A stretch of 64,000 bases of DNA from Kozakia baliensis (GTDB lineage: Bacteria; Pseudomonadota; Alphaproteobacteria; Acetobacterales; Acetobacteraceae): the NCBI RefSeq assembly GCF_001787335.1, contig NZ_CP014674.1:1320501-1384500 (forward strand), written 5' to 3'. The notes beneath the pieces are model-generated. The model was not told where the DNA came from. It worked only from the letters and a program-made list of their open reading frames with translations, and ran no database searches. The position numbers and the translations under genes are program-made. Positions 27,829-35,826 of this stretch are shown here, in pieces. Every line of letters starts with the position of its first letter. Position 1 is the first letter of the stretch.

Positions 27829-28744
27829 AAGCCTGAATCAGAAAGCGGTTTGATTGATTTTCCGCAGAACTCTGCGGATATGGGCGATCATCAACCAGGC
27901 ATGGGATGACGAGATTGTTGCCTCGACATCCTTCGTGAGGCGGCGGCAGCGTCCGAGCCATGCAAAGCTTCGCTCCACGATCCAGCGTTTGGGCAGGACG
28001 ACGAAGCCTTCGGCCCGATCGCTGCGCTTGACGATCTCGACCGTCCATCGGCCGAGTTCAGCCAGCGCACCACGCAACTTCTCGCCGGCATACCCTCCGT
28101 CCCCGATCAGATGGCGAAGCCAGGGGAACAATGAGCGTATCCTGGCCGCTACCAGCGGCGCGCCGTCACGATCCTGAACGTCGGCGGGATGCACGACAGC
28201 CGCCACGACATGACCCAGCGTGTCGGTCGCGATATGCCGCTTGCGTCCCTTGATCTTCTTGCCCGCGTCATAACCGCGTGGGCCGCCGTTTTCGGCGGTT
28301 TTAACCGACTGGCTGTCGATAATGCCCACCGAAGGTGTGGCGTCTCGCCCGTCCTGCTCACGCGACAGGATCACGAGAATATGGTTCATGGCTTCCCATC
28401 GTCCCTCGCGGATCCAACGGTAGAAATAGCCCTGCACGGTCGTGAAGGCGGGAAAGTGACGCGGCAATTGCCGCCACTGGCAGCCCGTGGTGACGATATA
28501 GAGGATCGCCTCCATGACGCGGCGTAAATCCGTACGTCGTGGTCTTCCCAGTCGTTTCCTCTCGGGCATCAGCGGCGCAATCAGCGCCCACTCCGCATCG
28601 CGCAGGTCGCTTGCATACTCCAGGTCGTCCCGGCGATACTGCGCTCGGGTGATTTCAGTCCAGGCCATTTTGATCTCATCAGGTTCTCGCAAACCCATGA
28701 ATCATAACCTGCTGAAATCACTCAACTCATTTCCGGTCAGACAC
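27829..28744 (-). mobile_element. IS5-family insertion sequence (IS1031-like), apparently complete
   Basis: A 916-base element with one transposase gene. Imperfect terminal repeats can be aligned (left CCTGAATCAGAAAG, right in reverse CTGACCGGAAAT, then both with TTGA-TGATTT). It is flanked by TAA on both sides (27826-27828 and 28745-28747), a 3-base TNA duplication typical of this IS5 subgroup. The insertion point is exactly the stop codon of the small lipoprotein gene, so that gene is not truncated. Confidence 0.85.
27838..28668 (-). CDS. IS5-family transposase (DDE)
   Basis: A 276-residue transposase with an intact catalytic triad: Asp in GIIDSQSVKTAENGG, Asp in LIGDGGYAGEKLRG and Glu in RWIVERSFAWLGRCRRL. 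The N-terminal SDLRDAEWALIAPLMPERKR and TTGCQWRQLPRHFP are the usual IS5 DUF4096-like region. The ATG at 28668 starts the conserved MAWTEITRAQYRR; an in-frame start 10 codons earlier lies closer to the terminal repeat. The gene fills the element almost end to end, and nothing suggests inactivation. Confidence 0.93.
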   Translation of the reverse strand: MAWTEITRAQYRRDDLEYASDLRDAEWALIAPLMPERKRLGRPRRTDLRRVMEAILYIVTTGCQWRQLPRHFPAFTTVQGYFYRWIREGRWEAMNHILVILSREQDGRDATPSVGIIDSQSVKTAENGGPRGYDAGKKIKGRKRHIATDTLGHVVAAVVHPADVQDRDGAPLVAARIRSLFPWLRHLIGDGGYAGEKLRGALAELGRWTVEIVKRSDRAEGFVVLPKRWIVERSFAWLGRCRRLTKDVEATISSSHAWLMIAHIRRVLRKINQTAF

Positions 28745-28826
28745 TAAGGCAGTCACGGTAGAATACGCTCCGCAGCGCAGAAGAACAGGTTTCTGCGTTG
28801 CGAGGAACCAAACAAATACGTAATTT

Positions 28827-29759
28827 TTATTTTTCTTTCGTGCCGTCCGAGCATAGACGGTTGAGATGCTCCCTAAAATCGGTTTTCAAAGCAATTTCCC
28901 AAACTTGCTCAATGAAATCCGAGGGTGCATGCTCGCTCAGCTTGACCAACCCGATGGACCCGGCAGAAAAGCCGGACAAGCGCCGGATTTGAAGTTGACC
29001 GCGGGCAGGCACTCTCAACGGAAAAGACGAAATAGATAGTATCGTGGCCAAGGCACCATTCATGATCTCGGCATGGATCAAATCGAGAGAATTGGTCTCG
29101 AGCCAAATGATTGGCTCGACGCCTGCTGTTTGAAATCCTATGTCAACGAGTTGGCGGCAGCGCATATCGCAGTTGAGAAGTGCGAGTGGAAATTTTGCCG
29201 CCTCTTGCCAACTGATTTCGTTTTCGTCCGGAAAAGAATACGCGTCTGTTCCGGCAAGCACCTGTTCCTCGGCGTATAAATTTCTGACCATAAAGGTCCG
29301 CGCCTGAGAGCATTGATCATAATACATAATGCCGACATCAAGCTGCTTGCTGGCGAGATTTTCGATAATCTGGGTATTGGGAAGAACCGAAACCTCACTG
29401 GCGAATTCGCCAAGAGCTTGTTCGATGGCCTCAAGCAACACTGGCACAATGTGAACTGCCGTCGGGATAACGCCGATCTTCACGACGCCGGCGAGTCCTT
29501 GTTTCAAGAGCGAAGCATCGTTTCGCAGTTCCTCGACGTTCCGCAGGATATCGTGAGTCCATTTCATTACGCGCGTTCCCTCGTGCGTAAGACCAAAGAC
29601 CTTTTTCTTACGGTCGATGATCACGATGCCCAACTCATCCACTAACTGTCGGACGGCGCGTGAAAGCCCGGGTTGCGAGACATGGCAGGCACGCGCTGCT
29701 TTCGAAAAACTCTGAAGCCGGTCGATTTCGCGGAGATAATAAAGTTGTTTGAGAAACAT
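28827..29759 (-). CDS. LysR-family transcriptional regulator
   Basis: A 310-residue LysR protein. The DNA-binding helices are in LQSFSKAARACHVSQPGLSR followed by AVRQLVDELG (residues ~15-44). The effector domain begins with GVVKIGVIPTAVHIVPVLLE and contains the hinge-like LLNCDMRCRQLVDIGF. It reads away from the cyd remnant gene, whose 3' end lies about 110 bases upstream. Target and inducer are unknown. A short remnant of intergenic DNA (28748-28826) separates it from the IS5 copy. Confidence 0.9.
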   Translation of the reverse strand: MFLKQLYYLREIDRLQSFSKAARACHVSQPGLSRAVRQLVDELGIVIIDRKKKVFGLTHEGTRVMKWTHDILRNVEELRNDASLLKQGLAGVVKIGVIPTAVHIVPVLLEAIEQALGEFASEVSVLPNTQIIENLASKQLDVGIMYYDQCSQARTFMVRNLYAEEQVLAGTDAYSFPDENEISWQEAAKFPLALLNCDMRCRQLVDIGFQTAGVEPIIWLETNSLDLIHAEIMNGALATILSISSFPLRVPARGQLQIRRLSGFSAGSIGLVKLSEHAPSDFIEQVWEIALKTDFREHLNRLCSDGTKEK

Positions 29760-29870
29760 TTAAGCGTCCTGCAATGCCGGGTCGAAATATCAAACGGCGT
29801 GAAGGACGAAATTTAAAACCACTTAGGCTGTATCCACAATCGGACCGACATCGAAACGAAGAATTTCGGT

Positions 29871-30018
29871 TTACTTCGGAATAAGAAAATGGAGAAGAAA
29901 AGCGAGTACGAGGAATCCCCCCGTTCATGGCCCAAATTCCTGCAAACCATCCAAGGCGCACTCCCACGCGTCCTGGAGCTTTGCTTCCGTCTCCTTTTAC
30001 GATTTCAGTGATAGCCAT
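29871..30018 (-). pseudogene. DUF2474-type small bd-oxidase subunit gene, frameshifted in a G6 tract
   Basis: From ATG 30018 the frame reads APGRVGVRLGWFAGIWAMNG. After a run of six G (29917-29922 as C on the plus strand) a different frame continues GFLVLAFLLHFLIPK and stops at 29871-29873. Joined, this is a DUF2474 protein: one membrane helix of about 40-45 residues, typically the third gene after cioA and cioB. The start overlaps the end of the cyd fusion by 14 bases, the expected order. The frame break is a one-base indel in a homopolymer, so it may be mutation, phase variation or a sequencing error. Confidence 0.7.
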
Positions 30019-30850
30019 CGGATTCCGTCACTTTTCCACGAAACACATGATAGGAATAAATCGTGTAGGTCAGGATGATTGGCAAAAGGATCGCTGTGCC
30101 GAGAAGTTGGAAAAACTGACTCGAAGGCGGGGAAGAAACGTCCCATACTGTTAGGCTGGGCGGAACGGCATAAGGCCAGATCGTAATACCAAGCCCGGAA
30201 AGGCAGAGGAGAAACCAACCTAACGCGCAGAGGAACGGCGTTCTGGCATGACCGCGACGCAGCCCCATGACAAGCAAAACACTCAGCAGAACGACAAGAA
30301 CCGGAACTGGCGCGACAAAAGCAATATTCGGCCAATCCGTCCAGCGGCGGAGATAAGGCGCATGTAGCAATGGCGTCCAGAAACTGACGACAACGACCTC
30401 AACGAACAGCCCAAGCGCAAGGCGCGAAACCCATATTCGGCACGACGCCTCCAAAGGTCCGATCGTGCGCCAGATGAGCCATGTCGCGCCCAGCAAGGCA
30501 TATCCGCACATGACGGCGAGCCCGCACAAAATGCTGAACGGGGTCAGCCAATCCATCGGACCGCCTGCAAAAGCACTGTCCTTCACCGCGACACCTTGAA
30601 TGACGCCACCCAAGATAGCTCCCTGGCAGAAGGCGGCAACACCCGATCCGACGACGAAGCCACGATCCCAAAGTTTTTCCCGCTTGGTCCCGCGTGTCAT
30701 GACACGGAATTCGAACGAAACACCCCTGAAGATCAGCGTCAGATAGGGCGCCAGTCCGATGGAGAAGGCCGGAAAGATGATATGGACACCGACGGTGAAG
30801 GCGAATTGGAAGCGCGCAAGAAGGAACGCTGTATCATGGGCATTATACAT
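30005..30850 (-). pseudogene. cydA'-'cydB in-frame deletion fusion (cytochrome bd / CIO oxidase remnant)
   Basis: The first ~38 residues (DTAFLLARFQFAFTVGVHII, then FPAFSIGLAPYLT) are the N-terminus of subunit I (CydA/CioA), which contains a conserved His near residue 23. From about residue 39 (LIFRGVSFEFR) the protein switches to subunit II (CydB/CioB) from roughly its residue 75 and runs to the normal CydB end (TYTIYSYHVFRGKV). About 1.5 kb, the rest of cydA and the start of cydB, must be missing. The 281-residue product stays in frame but lacks the haem b595/d ligands and the quinol loop, so it cannot be an oxidase. The junction is near 30736-30750. Confidence 0.8.
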
Positions 30851-31131
30851 CAATACTTCCCAGCATCGGCAGCATAGAAAAATAACCTAAATAATCATGG
30901 CTTTATCTGATGGAGGATGCCATTCCGATTTCTGGATTGTCTGATAGATCGATTGGCCTTTTCTTGTCCAAGGCCTTCTATTTATAAGGTTATGCGTGAG
31001 AATTATAATCTCACTTTCTTATTTTGAACGGAGATTATTTTCTCCTTCTGATACCTTGCCAGCCGCCTGTACCGGATTATTGTCAGTTCCTGTGATTGTA
31101 ATGCAGGAACTGCGAGCAGGAGTTTGAACTA

Positions 31132-32163
31132 TTGGCCACCCCTCAACCCGTCGATACCAAACTAACGCAGGCCGCTGTTTTTCTTGTCGCCACGCTCGGC
31201 GAAGACGATACGGTGGGCGCTCAGGTGCGGGACCTACTTGGTGATCTTTCTTCCCTGCTTCGTGGCGTCGGGTTCCGTATCCCCGATGGACGCCTGACAT
31301 GCGTCACCGGGATCGGATCGAACGCGTGGAACCAACTGTTCGGCGCGCCACGGCCACAAAGCCTGCATCCTTTTCAAGAAATTCATGGCGTGCATCATGC
31401 GCCATCCACACCGGGCGATCTTTTGTTTCACATCCGTGCCGCACGCATGGATCTCTGTTTCGAACTGGCGGCGACGATCGTTTCGCGCCTCGAAGGTGCG
31501 GCCACCGTCGTCGATGAGGTGCATGGGTTCAAATATTTCGATGCGCGGGATTTGCTTGGCTTTGTGGACGGCACGGAAAATCCGTCTGGCCAAGTTGCCG
31601 TTGACTCGACGATTATCGGAGAAGAAGACCCCGATTTCACTGGCGGTAGTTACGTCATCATCCAAAAATATCTGCACAACCTCAAGCGGTGGAACGCGAC
31701 ACCGGTCGAAGTTCAGGAAAACATTATTGGTCGCAAAAAGCTTTCGGATATCGAATTGGCGGATGCGGCTAAGCCAAGCTATGCCCATAACGTTCTCACA
31801 ACGGTTGAAGAAAACGGTCAGCAGCTACAAATTGTCCGCGATAACATGCCTTTCGGTGAAGTTGGGAAGGGTGAGTTTGGAACCTATTTCATAGGTTACG
31901 CTCGTTCCCCATCGCGAATCGAACAAATGCTGCAGAACATGTTCGTAGGCAAACCGCCCGGAAACTACGACCGGATACTGGATGTCAGCACGGCCGTTAC
32001 AGGTGCCTTATTTTTCATCCCGACATCGGAATTTTTAGATGGCGCACCCGATATCGAACTGGCGCCTGCCACTGAAGATACCGAGAAGACGTCCAATCCG
32101 TCGAAAGAGATACAGCCAAAAGATCATTCATTAGGCATCGGCTCGCTGAAAGAGGAACCCTGA
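31132..32163 (+). CDS. DyP-type haem peroxidase with encapsulin cargo tag
   Basis: A 343-residue dye-decolorising peroxidase (YfeX-like clade). The catalytic GxxDG motif is LLGFVDGTENPSG near residue 143. The proximal haem His is in AKPSYAHNVLTTV near 226, and RDNMPFGEVGKGEFGTYFIG near 245 holds the conserved Arg. The C-terminal ~45 residues form a polar linker ending SLGIGSLKEEP, a match to the encapsulin cargo-loading peptide. The start is TTG 31132 with AGGAG nine bases before it. Its stop codon is two bases before the encapsulin start, so the two form an operon. The likely role is peroxide-dependent oxidation inside a protein shell. Confidence 0.93.
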   Translation: MATPQPVDTKLTQAAVFLVATLGEDDTVGAQVRDLLGDLSSLLRGVGFRIPDGRLTCVTGIGSNAWNQLFGAPRPQSLHPFQEIHGVHHAPSTPGDLLFHIRAARMDLCFELAATIVSRLEGAATVVDEVHGFKYFDARDLLGFVDGTENPSGQVAVDSTIIGEEDPDFTGGSYVIIQKYLHNLKRWNATPVEVQENIIGRKKLSDIELADAAKPSYAHNVLTTVEENGQQLQIVRDNMPFGEVGKGEFGTYFIGYARSPSRIEQMLQNMFVGKPPGNYDRILDVSTAVTGALFFIPTSEFLDGAPDIELAPATEDTEKTSNPSKEIQPKDHSLGIGSLKEEP

Positions 32164-32164
32164 A

Positions 32165-32989
32165 ATGAGCAATCTTCACCGTCACCTTGCCCCGATTTCC
32201 AGCGCTGCATGGGCGCAGATCGAGGATGAGGCCACCCGCACGATCCGCCGTCATCTCGCTGGCCGACGCGTCGTCGATACGTCAGAACCCAAGGGAGATG
32301 CGTTCGCGGGGATCGGAACTGGGCGAGGGAGAAAAATCGAGGCTCCCGCCGATGGGATCGCTGCGGTGCGGCGTGAAGTGCTGCCGCCGGTGGAACTGCG
32401 CGTGCCGTTCACCTTGTCTCGCGAAGAGATCGATGCAGTGGATCGCGGCTCTCAAGATTCAGACTGGCAACCCGTTAAAGATGCCGCCCAAAAAATCGCC
32501 TTTGCCGAAGACCGCGCCATTTTCGATGGATACGCCGCCGCTGGTATCAAAGGTATTCGTCAAGCCACGTCGAATGTGCACCTGATGCTGCCGAACTCCG
32601 CTCAGGATTACCCGCATGTGATCGCCGATGCTCTGAATACCCTTCGTCTCGCCGGTGTAAATGGCCCGTATTCAATCGTTCTCGGCGCGCAAGCCTATCT
32701 GGCCGTTAGCGGCGGAGATGACAGCGGTTATCCTGTCCGCAAACATATCGAAAGCATGATCGACGGTAAGCTTGTTTGGGCGCCCGCCATCGATGGCGGG
32801 TTTGTCGTGTCAACGCGCGGAGGCGACCTGGCGCTCGATATCGGACAGGATTTTTCGATTGGCTATCTGAGCCACACAGCTGAAACGGTCGAACTTTATC
32901 TCACGGAAAGCTTTATATTCCGAGTGCTGACAAGCGAAGCGACTGTGGCCATTGACCAATCGTTTGAGAAGAACTCTGCGACGTCGTGA
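32165..32989 (+). CDS. Encapsulin nanocompartment shell protein (linocin M18 family)
   Basis: A 274-residue HK97-fold shell protein. Family blocks are the N-terminal HRHLAPISSAAWAQIEDEA, which forms the inside surface that binds the cargo tag, GIGTGRGRKIEAPADGI (the extended loop), LPPVELRVPFTLSREEIDAVDRG and the C-terminal DLALDIGQDFSIGYLSHTAE with VELYLTESFIFRVL. Length is normal for a T=1, 60-subunit shell of about 24 nm. It follows the DyP gene with a one-base gap (ATG 32165 within TGAAATGA), a coupled cargo-shell operon. This is the family 1 encapsulin type. Confidence 0.95.
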   Translation: MSNLHRHLAPISSAAWAQIEDEATRTIRRHLAGRRVVDTSEPKGDAFAGIGTGRGRKIEAPADGIAAVRREVLPPVELRVPFTLSREEIDAVDRGSQDSDWQPVKDAAQKIAFAEDRAIFDGYAAAGIKGIRQATSNVHLMLPNSAQDYPHVIADALNTLRLAGVNGPYSIVLGAQAYLAVSGGDDSGYPVRKHIESMIDGKLVWAPAIDGGFVVSTRGGDLALDIGQDFSIGYLSHTAETVELYLTESFIFRVLTSEATVAIDQSFEKNSATS

Positions 32990-33070
32990 AAATTGCAGCA
33001 CATCAGTTCTGTTTACCCGTGGCGCGATAGGAGTGCGAACCTCCTGTCACGCTGCCCACGAAAGAAAGTG

Positions 33071-33319
33071 ATGAACATGTCCAACGATCACGCTCCGCAC
33101 GCTTCCGACTCTTTGCATGATCTCGCCCGCAAAGCGACGCATTCGCCGAAGCTTCTGACGAAGGAAGAAGTCATTCGTTTGGCTCAACATGTTCTCAAGG
33201 GAGGCGAACACGCAACGGAAGAGGAGAAGGAAATCGCCAAGAAAGCGACCCATAATCCAGAAGGCGTTGAAGCCGAGCAGATCGTCAAACTTGGCGAGAG
33301 AGCTCAAGACAACAAGTAA
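33071..33319 (+). CDS. Small hydrophilic protein with two internal repeats
   Basis: An 82-residue charged protein with no signal or membrane segment. Two similar units follow each other: ARKATHSPKLLTKEEVIRLA and AKKATHNPEGVEAEQIVKLG, separated by an acidic helix-like spacer. The start at ATG 33071 follows AAAGAAAG; ATG 33077 is also possible. It lies 81 bases after the encapsulin gene and could share its transcript. No family is recognised. It carries no cargo tag, so it is not an obvious second encapsulin cargo. Confidence 0.55.
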   Translation: MNMSNDHAPHASDSLHDLARKATHSPKLLTKEEVIRLAQHVLKGGEHATEEEKEIAKKATHNPEGVEAEQIVKLGERAQDNK

Positions 33320-33343
33320 TTAAAGTATCCACACTGATGACAT

Positions 33344-33385
33344 GACTATCTGAAAGCTCAAACATCGTCTTGTTTTCGGATAGTC
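33344..33385 (+). terminator. Hairpin after the encapsulin-associated genes
   Basis: GACTATCTGAAA (33344-33355) can pair with TTTCGGATAGTC (33374-33385): 12 base pairs with one T-G, around an 18-base loop. There is no long T run, so it may be a weak or Rho-assisted terminator, or an mRNA 3' stabiliser. Confidence 0.35.
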
Positions 33386-33425
33386 AGCCGTTCTAATGGG
33401 TACGAATATCTAAAGGCATCCGGTA

Positions 33426-33755
33426 ATGGAAAACCCTCTCGAAAATTCGCCACAGCGTGAAGCGCGTATTCTGGTCAAAGCGAAAGAGCTATGGGCCGCT
33501 GACGGTAAGCCAGCTTGCGGGCCGGAAGGATATCAAGAAGAGGCGGCCGATCTGGTCGGCATGGAAAGCAATCCAGATGCCGGGCAAAAGCCGGTTAAGT
33601 CGCCTGTGCCTATTTCTGCCGATGGACAGCCGATCGAAGAAGCATGGCTTGAGGAAAATCTAGGCGATTCTGGTGGAGATATGGACAAGCTCGGCAATAA
33701 ACGAGAAGTTCCTTTTGCCACCCGAGCAGAAGAAAAGAAAGCCTTAGACGAATAA
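33426..33755 (+). CDS. DUF2934 domain-containing protein
   Basis: A 109-residue acidic, soluble protein. Residues ~11-40 (QREARILVKAKELWAADGKP, then ACGPEGYQEEA) match the short DUF2934 helix pair (I-R-A-LWE-GRP pattern). The remainder is disordered-looking and rich in Pro, Glu, Asp and Lys. DUF2934 proteins are common in Alphaproteobacteria; their role is not known. The nearest start (33426) has a CCGGTA before it and no strong ribosome site. It is on the same strand as the encapsulin operon. Confidence 0.7.
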   Translation: MENPLENSPQREARILVKAKELWAADGKPACGPEGYQEEAADLVGMESNPDAGQKPVKSPVPISADGQPIEEAWLEENLGDSGGDMDKLGNKREVPFATRAEEKKALDE

Positions 33756-33853
33756 CGGTGTTAGAAGACGAGGGCTTAATTTCTTCTATTAAAACAGGGT
33801 GACAATAATTTCGTCAGGCCGCAAACGATAGTTGTATATTATTTTGCCAAAGA

Positions 33854-33917
33854 CCAATCAGATTTTAAGCGTAGTTGACGCGACTCTCTTAAGAGTGCCT
33901 TATGGTCTGATTGGAGG
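33854..33917 (+). promoter_or_regulatory. Structured leader overlapping the ribosome site of the next lipoprotein gene
   Basis: CCAATCAGA (33854-33862) is the exact reverse complement of TCTGATTGG (33906-33914), whose last two bases begin the GGAGG ribosome site (33913-33917). Between them lies a small ACTCT/AGAGT hairpin. If the long pairing forms, the ribosome site is partly hidden. The pairing is visible; a regulatory role is inferred. Confidence 0.4.
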
Positions 33918-33926
33918 CACAACAAT

Positions 33927-34070
33927 ATGCGTAAAGTCTTTCTTGCCGTCATGGCCGCGTTTACATTGACGGCCTGTAACGGTATTCAGCATGCCAGTTG
34001 CCCCAACGCGCCTGCCGATGGTCCCCAAGATAATAGTGGCGTGAAATCTGTCATTCAGACGTGCAATTAA
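33927..34070 (+). CDS. Small lipoprotein (47 residues)
   Basis: A 47-codon frame from ATG 33927, nine bases after GGAGG. The N-terminus MRKVFLAVMAAFTLTAC is a signal peptide with lipobox LTAC (Cys 17), followed by a short mature part with two more cysteines (SCPNAP and IQTCN at the end) that could form a disulfide. Length and design resemble entericidin-like membrane lipoproteins, but no close family is recognised. It probably sits in the cell envelope. A hairpin terminator follows. Confidence 0.6.
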   Translation: MRKVFLAVMAAFTLTACNGIQHASCPNAPADGPQDNSGVKSVIQTCN

Positions 34071-34093
34071 ACTCTAGCAACGGCACTCGCTTT

Positions 34094-34120
34094 AGGAGGC
34101 GCGCTTTTCGCGCACCTCCT
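34094..34120. terminator. Hairpin between converging lipoprotein and galE genes
   Basis: AGGAGG-C-GCGC pairs with GCGC-A-CCTCCT around a TTTTC loop (10 pairs, one C-A mismatch). It lies between two converging genes and can act in both directions, although a clear T run is missing. Confidence 0.45.
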
Positions 34121-34135
34121 CACCGTCAGAAACGA

Positions 34136-35134
34136 TCACGAATGTGAATCGTCTCCATATCCATTTGGATGGCTTTCCCGCCACCGCAGGGCGGTTTCAA
34201 CGATCTGGTCAAGCTGCTGATATTGCGGGCTCCATCCCGTTTCTTGGCGCAGGCGCGTCGAATCCGCGACGAGAACCGCTGGATCGCCAGGACGACGGTC
34301 CGCCCATTCCCACGGCACTTTCCGCCCACTGACGCGCTCGACGCTTTGCACAACTTCTAGGTTGGTGAAGCCCAAGCCATTTCCGAGATTATAAGTAACG
34401 GAACGTCCGTCTAGCTGCCCGATTGCACGGATATGCGCGTCAGCCAGATCGGTGACATGGATATAGTCGCGCACACAGGTGCCGTCACGCGTCGGATAAT
34501 CCCGCCCGAACAATTTCAATCCAGGTCGACGCCCCAAAGCAGCATCGATCGTCAGGGGGATAAGATGCGTTTCCGGACGATGATCCTCCCCAAGGCGGCC
34601 TTGAGGATCAGCCCCGGCGGCGTTGAAGTATCGCAAGCAAGCACTGCGCAGGCCATAAATACGGTCAGCCCAAACGAGTGCGCGCTCAATCAGGAATTTG
34701 CTTTCGCCATAGGGCGAACCCGGATCGATCAACGCGTCATCGGCAATCGGCGGCGGACGATCTTCGCCACCGAAGAGGGCTGCCGTCGACGAAAAGACGA
34801 AACGCTTCACGTTATGACGTGTGCAGGCTTCGATCAGATTCAAAGCCGTGATGTAGTTGCGGCGCAGATAAAGGAACGGCTCGCGCATGCTATCGCCCAC
34901 CAGCGAGAGCGCCGCGAAATGCAGCACTGCATCCCATTTATCCGAAGCAACCGCTTCATCGGTCGCCTGAGCGTTCGCCAGATCGACATGCAGGAATTTA
35001 GCACCTTGCGGCACCGCTGCGCGATGGCCCGTGCTCAAATCGTCCAAAACGACGACTTCATGGCCCGCATCAAGCAGACTTTGAGCGACGTGACTTCCTA
35101 CAAACCCGGCACCGCCGGTAACGAGGCATTTCAT
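34136..35134 (-). CDS. galE: UDP-glucose 4-epimerase
   Basis: A 332-residue extended SDR enzyme that interconverts UDP-glucose and UDP-galactose for exopolysaccharide and LPS sugars. TGGAGFVGSHVAQSLLDAGH binds NAD at residues 6-25. FAALSLVGDSMREPFLYLRR, the SSTAALFG strand and the catalytic pair in SPYGESKFLIE (Tyr ~145, Lys ~149) are present, as is ACLRYFNAAGADPQGRLGE. The start at ATG 35134 gives the usual N-terminus. It is the last core gene before the tRNA-Ser and the accessory island. Confidence 0.93.
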   Translation of the reverse strand: MKCLVTGGAGFVGSHVAQSLLDAGHEVVVLDDLSTGHRAAVPQGAKFLHVDLANAQATDEAVASDKWDAVLHFAALSLVGDSMREPFLYLRRNYITALNLIEACTRHNVKRFVFSSTAALFGGEDRPPPIADDALIDPGSPYGESKFLIERALVWADRIYGLRSACLRYFNAAGADPQGRLGEDHRPETHLIPLTIDAALGRRPGLKLFGRDYPTRDGTCVRDYIHVTDLADAHIRAIGQLDGRSVTYNLGNGLGFTNLEVVQSVERVSGRKVPWEWADRRPGDPAVLVADSTRLRQETGWSPQYQQLDQIVETALRWRESHPNGYGDDSHS

Positions 35135-35384
35135 CAGTGGAGTCCAGTTTTAACGTGCGACATAACGCTTGATTATCACCGATCTCCTATCTCTCTTAGC
35201 GTAAAATAAAGGGCGTTCGATTAAATATAATACGCTTTACGCTTTGAACTATGCCGTGCGGCTCATGATGAGCAGTGAGATACAGAGCAGTTTTACAAGC
35301 CAAATCGTGTTAACATACGAACTCTTGCATAAAACACGTTTTTCATCGATAAGCCGTGCGCAAGCGGCGAAGCTGATTCGCTGT

Positions 35385-35474
35385 GGAAGGGTGGCCGAGT
35401 GGTTGAAGGCTCCAGTCTTGAAAACTGGCGTGCGGGTAACCGTACCGTGGGTTCGAATCCCACCCCTTCCGCCA
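35385..35474 (+). tRNA. tRNA-Ser (anticodon TGA)
   Basis: A 90-base type II tRNA. The acceptor stem GGAAGGG pairs with CCCTTCC, then the G discriminator and an encoded CCA. The D-arm is GGCCGAGTGGTTGAAGGC, the anticodon loop CTTGAAA holds TGA, the variable arm is long as in serine tRNAs, and GGTTCGAATCC is the T-arm. It reads UCA/UCG-type codons. A decayed accessory island begins right after it, and tRNA-Ser genes are common integration sites. Confidence 0.96.
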
Positions 35475-35826
35475 TCAGATGATAAATTTCCTAATAAAAA
35501 CAATTAATTATAGAATTTTCTCTCAGCGGTCCCATCATGCATCCCATCTTATGGTTTGCGGTTTCCTGCGGCGTCGGGCGGCGTAAAAACCGCTCCTGAC
35601 AATTTATGTTGGCAATAGGGTCGGGCTCTGATAGAACAAAACGAGATTTTGCTGAGGAGCTTTATCTGCCCTTCCACGTCATCCTTCATACCTTCCCAAC
35701 GAAGATAATTTTTTCATCATACGACATCTCCCCAAGACAGCTCCGATCACCTGATGCTCCTCAGCACGGTGGTGGTTTCGACAAGACGGCTGGTCGTCAG
35801 CCGTCAGGCTTGATGGAGTGCGTATC
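35475..35826. other. Non-coding interval after tRNA-Ser
   Basis: No convincing gene. AT-rich just after the tRNA (35480-35520), mixed afterwards. A repeat of the tRNA 3' end was looked for further right and not found, so an attachment site cannot be assigned. Confidence 0.4.
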
